Source: Bryobacteraceae bacterium
GTDB lineage: Bacteria > Acidobacteriota > Terriglobia > Bryobacterales > Bryobacteraceae
DNA length: 64,000 nucleotides
NCBI GenBank assembly: GCA_025928545.1
Contig: JAICJH010000014.1
Location: forward strand, 1 to 64,000
Direction: 5' to 3'
Translations under genes and position numbers: made by a program
Shown here: piece by piece, positions 35,197-42,834 of the stretch
Layout: each line of letters begins with the position of its first letter
How positions within the stretch are numbered: the first letter of the stretch is position 1
Notes under the pieces: model-generated
Databases searched by the model: none
Told to the model about the DNA's origin: nothing
What the model saw: only the letters and a program-made list of their open reading frames with translations

Positions 35197-37455
35197 CTAC
35201 AGATTGCCCTGAAATACTTCACGCACCGGAAGCTGCTCTACCTGCTTCCGGATCCTGAACACAACCTCCGGGCTCCCTGAGTTCGTGAGGTCAACCGTAA
35301 CCTCCGAAGCGGAGTCCGGAACATAATTCGCAGGCAGGCTCTTCGCGTCGATCGATATACGGTGTTGTCCAGGCATCAGATTGAAGAACCCGAAAGACCC
35401 GTCTGTGGCCGTCGTCGTATAGCCGTCCGAATCGATCGTGATCACAATATTCGCCGGAAGAACCACGCCCACATCTTCGGGAATGAGCCCTTCTACCCTC
35501 CCCTGAATCGATGAATTGGTGCGCACAATCCGCATATCCACGCGCGACGACTTTCGCGGCTTTACGTCCACCAGATCATGACGGCCGGCAAGAGGTGAAA
35601 ATTCCGCCGGCAGTTCGTCCATGTTGAGTTCGGCTTTGTGCGCCCCCTCTGTTACATCTTCAAAGCGATAACGCCCTGTGGCGTCCGTTGAGGTAGTTCT
35701 CTGGCCGTCGAGCCGCACCGAAATTCCAGGCTCCGGCGTTGTCCCGTTCCCCTCGTAAACGAAGCCTTCAATAGTTCCGTAGACCGCGGTGTTGTCCGCT
35801 GACTGCCCGTTCTCCGCGACCGGAGCGCCCCACTTCACCCGATGAGTAAACCTGACGTAGAAGCTCCATTGGTCGAAATCGTTCAGAATCTGGGTGATCC
35901 CTTCTCCCTGAGTGGCAAGCACAAACAGGCTCTCGGAATTCAGCGCTGAAATCAGTGTGCTTCGAAAAGCCTCCGCATTGGCGGTCCACCCGTGCGGCAG
36001 GGCAACACCGACGCCCAGCACTGTAGTGTGCACGGAGTTCGTGGCAAACAGCGACTTATTCACCAGGTCGTTGCCTGCCTCAAACTGGCCATAAATTGAA
36101 ACTCTGCCGAAATGAACCTGCCCGCTGCCCTCGACATAAAGCGTATTGCCGAGCTGGCCACCCTGGTTCTGTTGCTGGCCGCGAAGGCCGCCGCTCACCA
36201 GAAATCTCGAAAACTGGACCGTATCCCGCACTTCCAGGCTGGCCTGTTTTTGCCGCATCAGCGTCGAATCCAGTTCCAGACGCCGGCCCGTCAGCGCCAG
36301 ATTGTGATTCGCAAGCCGTTTCGCCAGGCTGATCTGCGCCTGTTTGGAAGTCTGGCTCTGGTAGGAACCCGGCTCGGACTTCTGCTGCGATGTTACCCCG
36401 ATCACGGAATACTGCGCGGATACCGACACGTCGCTGAAAAGTGTCGTACTGACGCCCGCACTTGCCGAACCGCTTCGCAGGTCCGGAATGGCAGGATTGT
36501 GTTCCAGATTGTTGCTGGATTGCTGTCCGGTGCCAAATATTTCCAGCCTGCCAAAGGGCCGGTAGCGTGCTTCCACAAAGGGTCCGCGTCGGTCACCCGC
36601 ATAAAACCCGAGCGCCGGTAAGACCGAGCGGCTCAGACTTCCGTAGTTCGCACGCACCGTGAGACGTTGAGTCTCCCAGGCGGCACCGGCCAGCATGGAA
36701 AATGGTTCCTGCTGACGGTACACCACGTCCGTCCCGAAAGTCGCTCGCGACATACCGGCTTCGCCAAAGAACGATAGTCGTTTCGATGCCGTCCATCCCG
36801 CCTGCACCGTCGCCATATCGCTGTGAGTAAACTCTGCGCCGATCGGAAACAATGCGGGGCTCGCCAGAAGCGCGTCCGGGCTGCTTGCCAGATCCAGCAG
36901 GCGGACCGCTACCTGCACATTCGATCCGAGCTTCTGCCGCACAGAGGCGCCCATCACTCTTTGCGGAGCGTTTACGCGGAAGCTGATGCGCGGACCTTCC
37001 TGAAGCGTCTCTTCGCCTCCGAAGAACGAATACTGGCGCACGCCGTCATTCATTTCCACCTTGGCGCCCCGAATGCCGATTTCCGGGTAAACATAGTTTG
37101 TGAATGGCGCGCGCACCATCGCGGTTTGCACGCGCGTGTCGCCTACCGAGATCGTCCACCTGCGCCGCAGCCATGAAAGCCCGTTCAGGGTGACGAAGTT
37201 CTGGCCCAGGCGGCCGCGTGTCGTCTGATCGTAGGCTTCCAGATTTCCGTTGATGAAACCAAGTTTGGGGTAGTAAAGCTGGAAGGCCACCGTCGCCCCG
37301 GTCAGCGCCTGAAGAGGCTGGCCGGACCCGCCGAGATAATAGCCCTGGGATGCGATCTCCGCGGTTCCACCGGTCTGATCGCTGTTCTGCGCTCGCAGTG
37401 AAAATGTCCCGAGAAGCAGCGAAAGGAGGGCAACGGTCTGGCGGTGCTTTCTCAC
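35197..37455 (-). CDS. Predicted usher-like outer-membrane barrel with two C-terminal Ig-like domains
   Basis: Encodes 752 residues and starts at GTG 37455, which overlaps the chaperone stop (GTGA). After a signal peptide (TVALLSLLLGTFSLRAQ), residues 30-560 are a long series of alternating amphipathic strands (GASVRQKLGSNVQVAVRLL, SRATFGTDVVYRQQ, RLTVRANYGSLS, RLEIFGTGQQSSN). This pattern and length suit an outer-membrane beta barrel. Two carboxypeptidase-regulatory/CnaB-like domains follow: GTIEGFVYEGNG to TGRYRFEDVTEGAHKAEL, and SSIQGRVEGL to DGSFGFFNLMPGQHRISID. Canonical ushers also end in two beta-sandwich domains. I find no recognisable canonical usher signature, so the usher role is inferred from context. 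Confidence 0.65.
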   Translation of the reverse strand: MRKHRQTVALLSLLLGTFSLRAQNSDQTGGTAEIASQGYYLGGSGQPLQALTGATVAFQLYYPKLGFINGNLEAYDQTTRGRLGQNFVTLNGLSWLRRRWTISVGDTRVQTAMVRAPFTNYVYPEIGIRGAKVEMNDGVRQYSFFGGEETLQEGPRISFRVNAPQRVMGASVRQKLGSNVQVAVRLLDLASSPDALLASPALFPIGAEFTHSDMATVQAGWTASKRLSFFGEAGMSRATFGTDVVYRQQEPFSMLAGAAWETQRLTVRANYGSLSRSVLPALGFYAGDRRGPFVEARYRPFGRLEIFGTGQQSSNNLEHNPAIPDLRSGSASAGVSTTLFSDVSVSAQYSVIGVTSQQKSEPGSYQSQTSKQAQISLAKRLANHNLALTGRRLELDSTLMRQKQASLEVRDTVQFSRFLVSGGLRGQQQNQGGQLGNTLYVEGSGQVHFGRVSIYGQFEAGNDLVNKSLFATNSVHTTVLGVGVALPHGWTANAEAFRSTLISALNSESLFVLATQGEGITQILNDFDQWSFYVRFTHRVKWGAPVAENGQSADNTAVYGTIEGFVYEGNGTTPEPGISVRLDGQRTTSTDATGRYRFEDVTEGAHKAELNMDELPAEFSPLAGRHDLVDVKPRKSSRVDMRIVRTNSSIQGRVEGLIPEDVGVVLPANIVITIDSDGYTTTATDGSFGFFNLMPGQHRISIDAKSLPANYVPDSASEVTVDLTNSGSPEVVFRIRKQVEQLPVREVFQGNL

Positions 37456-38273
37456 TGCGCTGCCAGCGGCAACCGGAAATTCAGGCGTCCTTCCTGAATC
37501 TCGTTTGTCCCGAGATTGACCCGCACGTGAACTGAGTAAGCACCGTCGGGAAGCGCCTTATCGATGGCGAGTGGGATTCGCTGCGTCCGGCTGGGATAGA
37601 TTGCGGTTGTAGGAAAGTCCGTGGTTTGCACGGTCTTACCAGCTTCATTCTGGATGGTGACGGTTCCGGCCCCCCGAAGATTTGTGAACCCCGCGTTCTC
37701 CACATTGAAAATGAGCCTGTGTCCCGAATTTTTCGTTCCCGGAAGGGGCTCCACGGTGATGGACTTCAGTTCGCCCGTGGGCTTGGGGCTGCCTACCGTA
37801 ATGTAAAGCGTAGTCGTCATCCGGACCAGTGCGACAATGCCCACCGGCCCGTTCTGCGCCGGACGAGCGTCCGGGAGCGAGGTAAAACCGAGTGCGCAGT
37901 GATAGGTCCGCGGCGGCGCATCCTGCGGCACACGAAATGTGTAACGCACGGACATCTGGCTTGAGGCCGCCATGGTTGCTTCCATCGGATTGACAGTCAG
38001 CCATTGTTTGCAGGAAAACAAAGACTCCGCGGGGATGTCTTTTTCGAATTGAGGGACGGCTTCCTTGTCGATGGAGACATCGAGTATCTCCACCCGGAAA
38101 CGGGCCTCGGTTGGCTGATCGTTACCGACGTTCAGAACACCATTGCGCTGCGTGCCGGCGGGCGCGGCGACTTCGAGCCGCATGGGCGTCAGAGCCAGGC
38201 CGGTCTGCGCCTTCAGCCCTCCGGGGATCAGGCAGGCAGCGGCGAAAAATATCGATGGTAGCTTGCGCGTCAT
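37452..38273 (-). CDS. PapD-like periplasmic chaperone
   Basis: Encodes 273 residues. The signal peptide (SIFFAAACLIPGGLKAQ) is followed by two Ig-like domains. The first has the chaperone pattern LALTPMRLEVAAPAGTQRNGVLNVGNDQ, with an Arg early in the first strand, and an edge of the type SSQMSVRYTFRVPQDAPPRTYHC. The second reads RLIFNVENAGFTNLRGAGTV to RIPLAIDKALPDGAYSVHV. The layout is that of fimbrial chaperones, although sequence similarity to FimC/PapD is low. Position between the putative subunit genes and the barrel gene, with a GTGA overlap to the latter, supports the role. Confidence 0.72.
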   Translation of the reverse strand: MTRKLPSIFFAAACLIPGGLKAQTGLALTPMRLEVAAPAGTQRNGVLNVGNDQPTEARFRVEILDVSIDKEAVPQFEKDIPAESLFSCKQWLTVNPMEATMAASSQMSVRYTFRVPQDAPPRTYHCALGFTSLPDARPAQNGPVGIVALVRMTTTLYITVGSPKPTGELKSITVEPLPGTKNSGHRLIFNVENAGFTNLRGAGTVTIQNEAGKTVQTTDFPTTAIYPSRTQRIPLAIDKALPDGAYSVHVRVNLGTNEIQEGRLNFRLPLAAQ

Positions 38274-38294
38274 TTCGATCGTCCTCCCCCTGAT

Positions 38295-38795
38295 CTAACC
38301 TGTGATTGAATACGTGACCGCCAGCGAACACGCAGCGGAGGCGATGTATGCCCAGCTGTCCGCCAGCGTAAAAGCGATTGTAATGGTGTATGCGTCCGCC
38401 CCGGAGCCGGTATGGCGCCCGGTAGCGATCGTGGTTCCACCCGTCGAAAGCGCGCCACTGGTGCAGTTAGACGTCCCCACCGTCGTGGTGCAGGTGGCGG
38501 TCGCCGTCACCGCGGTGACCGGAACAGTGGAACAGTTTGTGAAACTGGCCGGGGCAGATACCGCAACCGACCAGTTGCTGGTTGCGGCGATCGAAAACCT
38601 CAGTACTGCGCTCGCCGATCCGGTCACCGTAGCGGCATTGTCCGGATTGGTAGCGGTGAAACTGATCGACGCCGGTGTCACGGTCGGACCCGACACCGCC
38701 AACGCGCGCGGGGCGCCTCCGATGATCGCTTCGGGGTGCGCAGCGCCCTGCGGCGTTGCGGCTAGAATGGCCGCCAGAAATACTTGGGGCAGCAT
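38295..38795 (-). CDS. Secreted beta-rich protein, candidate fibre subunit
   Basis: Encodes 166 residues. The start at 38795 has GAGGA seven bases upstream. A short signal peptide (MLPQVFLAAILAATPQGAA) leads into a Ser/Thr/Ala/Val-rich chain of short strands (TPASISFTATNPDNAATVTG, RFSIAATSNWSVAVSAP, AYTITIAFTLADSWAYIAS) ending SLAVTYSITG. It has four cysteines in the central and C-terminal parts. It differs from the three subunits upstream but shares their size, export and alternating C-terminal strand. It lies 12 bases after one of those and 21 before the chaperone gene, and may be a minor or tip subunit. Confidence 0.68.
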   Translation of the reverse strand: MLPQVFLAAILAATPQGAAHPEAIIGGAPRALAVSGPTVTPASISFTATNPDNAATVTGSASAVLRFSIAATSNWSVAVSAPASFTNCSTVPVTAVTATATCTTTVGTSNCTSGALSTGGTTIATGRHTGSGADAYTITIAFTLADSWAYIASAACSLAVTYSITG

Positions 38796-38807
38796 ATGGA
38801 TCCTCGT

Positions 38808-39359
38808 TTAGGTCGTGCTGATGGTAAACGTCGCAACAGCCGTGTAGCTGCCGGCCGGGTAAATCGGATCGTTCGGGAGCGACCAGGTTACGGAGCCGCT
38901 GCTGGTGGCGCCTGCACCCTGAGCGCTGTGCGTGTTGCTGCCGAAGGTAGCCACGTTCGTCGCCGTAGCCGCGCTTGCGGTAATCGTGCCCGCACAACCG
39001 ACCGAAGCCACACTGCATGTATACGTCAGAGCGTCACCGGTGGGCGGAGTCGCAACTGACGGCGAGCTGTTCGTTCCGTCGGAAAAGTCGGTCGTGATCT
39101 TGGCCGTAATGGAGCCGCCTGCCGCCACCGCCGTGCGGATCTTGTACGTAAAATTCGTTGTACCGGTGTATGGACTGCCGAAGTTTCCGGCGCCGCTCGC
39201 CTCGGTCAGCGAGACGTTCTGGACGGTAACAGCCGATTCCGGAGCGACCGTCAGTGACAGCGTCGAAGTCCCGGTCTGTGTCGATGTCTGTCCGAACGCG
39301 TGCACTGCGCTCAGCGCGGCCACCATAGTAAATAAGGATATTTTTTTAGAAATGTTCAT
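38808..39359 (-). CDS. Secreted beta-rich protein, candidate fibre subunit (paralogue 1)
   Basis: Encodes 183 residues. The ATG at 39359, preceded by GAAGAGA, begins the signal peptide (MNISKKISLFTMVAALSAVHAFGQ). The frame is open 11 codons further. The mature N-terminus has an alternating segment TSTLSLTVAPESAVTV, then GAGNFGSPYTGTTNFTYKIRT, GGSITAKITTDFSDG, a Cys pair region (YTCSVASVGC) and the C-terminal strand YTAVATFTISTT. It is clearly homologous to the product of 39396-39947. The alternating N-terminal segment could act as a donor strand between subunits, which is an inference. Confidence 0.75.
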   Translation of the reverse strand: MNISKKISLFTMVAALSAVHAFGQTSTQTGTSTLSLTVAPESAVTVQNVSLTEASGAGNFGSPYTGTTNFTYKIRTAVAAGGSITAKITTDFSDGTNSSPSVATPPTGDALTYTCSVASVGCAGTITASAATATNVATFGSNTHSAQGAGATSSGSVTWSLPNDPIYPAGSYTAVATFTISTT

Positions 39360-39395
39360 TTTGTATTCTCTTCTTTCGTGTGATGTAGACATGGT

Positions 39396-39947
39396 TTATG
39401 TTGCACTGATGGTAAATCTTGCTGTCGCTGTGTAAGCGCCGGTCTTATACACCGGATCGTTGGGAACTGTCCAACTGACCGAGCCCGCGTCGGAACTGCC
39501 TGTCGCACTGTGGGCATCGGTGGCAAAAGTCGCCACGCTGGTTTCCGATGCCGTACTCGCATTGACCGATCCTGAGCAGGCCGTGCCGGACGATGCCACG
39601 GTGCAGGTGTAAGTCACCTGGTCTGCTGGCACTGGCGGAGATGCTACTGAAGGTCCACCAGTCAGAAAATCGGTCGTGACCTTCACGGTTATCGAACCGC
39701 TGCCGCCGACCTTGGTCGTGCGCACTTTATACGAAAAACTGGTGGTGCCTGTATAGGACGATCCGAAAATGCCCGCTCCCGTAGCTTCGGAGAGGGTTGT
39801 TGTCGAGGTCGTAATGCTGATGGCCGATTCAGCGGCCACCGCTACGGAAAGTGTGGTTGTCCCTGTTGCTGCGAACTGAGCCGAACAGGGTTGTACCAAA
39901 CCCAGTATCGGAAGTAATGCGAGCGGTAATAAATGTCTCTTGCGCAT
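39396..39947 (-). CDS. Secreted beta-rich protein, candidate fibre subunit (paralogue 2)
   Basis: Encodes 183 residues with a signal peptide (LLPLALLPILGLVQPCSAQ). Blocks match paralogue 1 one by one: TTTLSVAVAAESAISI, GAGIFGSSYTGTTSFSYKVRT, GSITVKVTTDFLTGG, YTCTVASSGTACSGSV, SVSWTVPNDPVYKTGAYTATARFTISAT. The identical order of blocks shows tandem duplication. An AGAGAG-type ribosome site precedes the ATG. It lies 9 bases after the first gene of the operon. Confidence 0.75.
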   Translation of the reverse strand: MRKRHLLPLALLPILGLVQPCSAQFAATGTTTLSVAVAAESAISITTSTTTLSEATGAGIFGSSYTGTTSFSYKVRTTKVGGSGSITVKVTTDFLTGGPSVASPPVPADQVTYTCTVASSGTACSGSVNASTASETSVATFATDAHSATGSSDAGSVSWTVPNDPVYKTGAYTATARFTISAT

Positions 39948-39956
39948 CTTTCTCTC

Positions 39957-40502
39957 TTATGTGGCGCTTACCGTGAACTGAATATTGTTGAGAAGGAAGG
40001 AGCCTGTCTGGTCCGAAGCGTCGTCAATCAGGGTAAAACTGACCACTGCCGAGTTCGGACTGGAAGGACTGCACGGCGCTCCGCCTCCGGAACATCCCGA
40101 TGGCGACAGAGTAATGACTGTCGTCGCTGAGCTACTCACTGTTACCGACGAGCTACAGGGCGTTGCCAGGAGACTCGATCCGCTGCATGTATAGGAAAGG
40201 TCGCCCCGGGAAACAGATGGTCCGCCCGAAGGGAGAAAATCCGAGGTGGCCTTCAAAGTAATCGTCCCCCCTCCCGCGGAGGACGTCCTCGCATTGTAGT
40301 TAACCGTGACTGACCCGGCGAAGGCATCGAACGTCGTCCCGCTTTTGGTCAGAGACACTGTGGATGGCACTACAGAAGTGATATCGCCGACAGCATTGAT
40401 GTTGGCATTCAACGTGTTAGATACCGTCACGGTATTCGCCAACAGCAACCCCTCGGCAGCCACCGCGATAACTACGAGAGTCAAAATTATTGTCGTCTTC
40501 AT
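39957..40502 (-). CDS. Secreted beta-rich protein, candidate fibre subunit (paralogue 3, first gene)
   Basis: Encodes 181 residues with a signal peptide (TIILTLVVIAVAAEGLLLA). The chain follows the same plan as paralogues 1 and 2 with more divergence: an N-terminal alternating segment VSNTLNANINAV, SVTVNYNARTSSAGGGTITLKATSDFLPSG, a Cys-containing YTCSGSSLLATPCSSS, and a C-terminal strand LLNNIQFTVSAT. As the first gene after the divergent intergenic region it may be the most expressed subunit. Confidence 0.72.
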   Translation of the reverse strand: MKTTIILTLVVIAVAAEGLLLANTVTVSNTLNANINAVGDITSVVPSTVSLTKSGTTFDAFAGSVTVNYNARTSSAGGGTITLKATSDFLPSGGPSVSRGDLSYTCSGSSLLATPCSSSVTVSSSATTVITLSPSGCSGGGAPCSPSSPNSAVVSFTLIDDASDQTGSFLLNNIQFTVSAT

Positions 40503-40621
40503 TTAAAACATGCGATACTTCACATGCACCAAAGTGATCTGTACTACTAGTTAGTATCTCAGGACTCATTCAGGAGTTCACTAATCTTGTGTAAACTCCC
40601 CCGACTTCAGTACCGGTACTA
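40503..40621. promoter_or_regulatory. Divergent intergenic region with palindromes
   Basis: The 119 bases separate the minus-strand fibre operon from a plus-strand gene. They contain a perfect 12-base palindrome AGTACCGGTACT (40609-40620), next to the plus-strand ATG, and a near-palindrome TACTACTAGTTAGTA around 40540-40555. Both promoters must lie here, but I cannot place convincing -35/-10 pairs. Confidence 0.5.
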
Positions 40622-41203
40622 ATGCTCGAAGCAATACCGACATCGACTCTAAATCGGCCTGATTGTGCCGATAAGACCGACAGGTACGGAATCTTGCAGC
40701 GCGCTCTACCATTCACCGCCATCCTGTTGGTCTGTTTAGGTTTAGTTTCACTGAGCCGGGCGGACCAGAGTGCTGGAAGCCTGAGCCTCGAAGTCCGGCC
40801 GGAAGGATTCCTGGATCCTGGCTCAATTGAACTACTGGTGTCGGTCGGGGCGAATGGTGCGTACTCAACGGTACAAAAAGTACTAGTGAGGGCGTGGATG
40901 CGAGCAATTCCCGGGCAGCACGTCCATTTGTCTGCCTCCGAGGCGGATTTCACCGGGCCGCAAGGCAAAGTTCCCGCGCCGGCCATAACCTGGAACGGCT
41001 CAATAATTGGCTCATCCGGAGGCGGCACGGGTGCAACGTGCGCTAACGGGGCGCTCCAGGGCGACGAGGCCCAGCCACTGATTTTGGGCTGGGATCGTTC
41101 AGGAACCGTGCTCTGCAACCTGACCCTGTCGATTGCCCCGCCCCCGGACTGGCAACCCGGCACGTACGCCGGATCGGTCAATCTCAGGCTTTGGGCCGAA
41201 TAG
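40622..41203 (+). CDS. Secreted protein divergent from the fibre operon
   Basis: Encodes 193 residues. A hydrophobic segment (ALPFTAILLVCLGLVSLSRA) at residues 28-47 acts as the signal peptide after a polar N-terminus, so the true start could be further in. The mature part begins AGSLSLEVRPEG, then IELLVSVGANGAYSTVQKVLVRAW, a Gly/Ala/Cys-containing middle and the last strand YAGSVNLRLWAE. The alternating first and last strands resemble those of the candidate fibre subunits, so it may be an additional or tip subunit. Sequence similarity to them is low. Confidence 0.62.
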   Translation: MLEAIPTSTLNRPDCADKTDRYGILQRALPFTAILLVCLGLVSLSRADQSAGSLSLEVRPEGFLDPGSIELLVSVGANGAYSTVQKVLVRAWMRAIPGQHVHLSASEADFTGPQGKVPAPAITWNGSIIGSSGGGTGATCANGALQGDEAQPLILGWDRSGTVLCNLTLSIAPPPDWQPGTYAGSVNLRLWAE

Positions 41204-41288
41204 GACTTATCTGGCCTCCGCCCGGAGCCTATCGGCCGCGGAAGTAATCCGCCATTCAGACCGAAGAACTAATCTACTCTTGCGCATC

Positions 41289-41710
41289 TTACGCCTGCCG
41301 CCAATTCTCTATGACGAGACTGACTCCCGTACGCTGAATAGCTTCAAAATCCGCTGTATTGCCGGTTACGAGACATACTTTGAGTCGCACAGGGACAGCC
41401 GCAATGAGGCAGTCCGGTAACTCAAGGATGCGCCGTTTCGCCTCGCTTTCGCTTTGATGGTAGCCGCCAGCAGATAATCGGCATCTACGGGCGTAATCTG
41501 CTCGTTCCGATCCAGCCAGGCCAACATTTTCTTTAGCTGTGCCTCGGCCCCCTTCACTTCCAGGCCGTACACAATCTCATGGACCGTTACGCTTGTGAAT
41601 GTGAAACGCCCGTGCTCCTCGGCATACCGCGCGGCGCGGGCTACGACGATGGCGTCGTGACCTTTAAGATATTCGGAGAGAATGTCAGTGTCGAGGATTG
41701 CTGTGGCCAT
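41289..41710 (-). pseudogene. vapC: VapC-type PIN-domain toxin, frameshifted
   Basis: The gene starts at ATG 41710 (MATAILDTDILSEYL) and carries the PIN residues Asp in ILDTD and Glu in TVHEIVYGLE. After GASL the frame shifts. The family ending is found one frame over: LELPDCLIAAVPVRLKVCLVTGNTADFEAI up to a TAA at 41289-41291. A single missing base near 41426-41428 explains this. Joined, the product would be about 140 residues, normal for VapC. As read, the protein stops early and lacks the last catalytic aspartates, so the toxin is probably inactive unless this is a sequencing error. It lies 4 bases after vapB. Confidence 0.8.
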
Positions 41711-41714
41711 GTCG

Positions 41715-41957
41715 CTAAGAGCAACGGGTGGACTCTGCCGGGCGCTTTCGCTCCTCATAAGCGATGCGTACCACTTCATCCAGCAAAGCCGCGTCTTCTT
41801 GACCGCTAAACAAGCCCAGGCCTTGTTCAAATATCGATTTCGGGCGTTGTGCGACCAATGCCTCGGTTACGACCACGTTAAGAGGAAGTCCCCGTGCCTC
41901 TGCCTCAGCGCGGTACGCTTGCTCGATGTGTGGCGGAAGCTCAAGAGTTACGGTCAC
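41715..41957 (-). CDS. vapB: VapB-type antitoxin
   Basis: Encodes 80 residues. I choose GTG 41957 as the start because it is preceded by AGAGGA and begins the fold (VTVTLELPPHIEQAYRAEAEARG). The frame is open 43 codons further without such support. The N-terminal strand-helix-helix (LELPPHIEQAYRAEAEARGLPLNVVVTEALV) fits a ribbon-helix-helix DNA-binding dimer. The C-terminus (EDAALLDEVVRIAYEERKR) would bind and block the toxin. It lies 4 bases upstream of the PIN-domain gene, the usual vapBC arrangement. Confidence 0.75.
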   Translation of the reverse strand: MTVTLELPPHIEQAYRAEAEARGLPLNVVVTEALVAQRPKSIFEQGLGLFSGQEDAALLDEVVRIAYEERKRPAESTRCS

Positions 41958-42096
41958 GAATTCCTCTGCTCCAAGTTTACCGCCGGACCGGCGAGTTCGC
42001 TCGTATCCCCAGGAAGCCACGTCGACCCCGCGGAAGACTGGCTGTTCGTCGTTCGGTTCCCGCCCATCGTCGACCGTAGCGCGCATCCAACCGTTC

Positions 42097-42834
42097 TTAC
42101 CGAAATCGCTTAAATAACCCGCCGATCGGATCGAAGAACTCGTCCACCACCCGCTCCTTCAGCGGAATGATCGCATTATCCGTAATCGTGATATGCTCCG
42201 GACAAACCTTCGTGCAGCACTTGGTAATGTTGCACAACCCGATCCCGTGATTGTCTTTCAGTTCCTTCAGTCGGTCGCCGCTGTCGATTGGATTCATCTC
42301 CAGCGCGGCCGTATACACCAGGAACCGCGGCCCGATAAAATCGGCATGCATATGATGATCGCGCAGCACGTGGCAAACATCCTGGCACAGAAAACATTCG
42401 ATGCACTTGCGGAATTCCTGCGGCCGGTCCACATCCGACTGCTTCACGCGCCATGACCCATCTGGCGCATCCGCTTTCCGTGGCTTGAACTTCGCGATCG
42501 TCTTCTTGACCTCGAAATTCCAACTCACGTCCGTCACCAGATCGCGAATCAGCGGAAACGTCTTCATCGGCTCGATCCGCACCGGCTTATCCTGCGGCAG
42601 CGTGTTCATCCGCGTCATGCACATCAGTTTCGGCATGCCGTTGATTTCCGCCGAACACGACCCGCACTTGCCCGCCTTGCAGTTCCAGCGGACCGCCATA
42701 TCGTTGGCCTGTTCCGCCTGGATCTTGTGCACCACATCCAGCACAACCATCCCCTCGGTCACCTCGGCCTTATATTCCTGAAAAGCGCCCTTGGTCCGGT
42801 CGCCGCGCCAGATCTGGAACGTCACCGCACTCAT
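42097..42834 (-). CDS. sdhB: Succinate dehydrogenase iron-sulfur subunit
   Basis: Encodes 245 residues. The [2Fe-2S] ligands are in NCKAGKCGSCSAEINGMPKLMC (cysteines 52, 57, 60 and 72). The C-terminal ferredoxin part has CIECFLCQDVCH and CNITKCCTKVCPEH for the [4Fe-4S] and [3Fe-4S] clusters. It passes electrons from the flavoprotein to quinone. Its ATG overlaps the sdhA stop by 4 bases, the last gene of an sdhCAB order. Confidence 0.95.
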   Translation of the reverse strand: MSAVTFQIWRGDRTKGAFQEYKAEVTEGMVVLDVVHKIQAEQANDMAVRWNCKAGKCGSCSAEINGMPKLMCMTRMNTLPQDKPVRIEPMKTFPLIRDLVTDVSWNFEVKKTIAKFKPRKADAPDGSWRVKQSDVDRPQEFRKCIECFLCQDVCHVLRDHHMHADFIGPRFLVYTAALEMNPIDSGDRLKELKDNHGIGLCNITKCCTKVCPEHITITDNAIIPLKERVVDEFFDPIGGLFKRFR

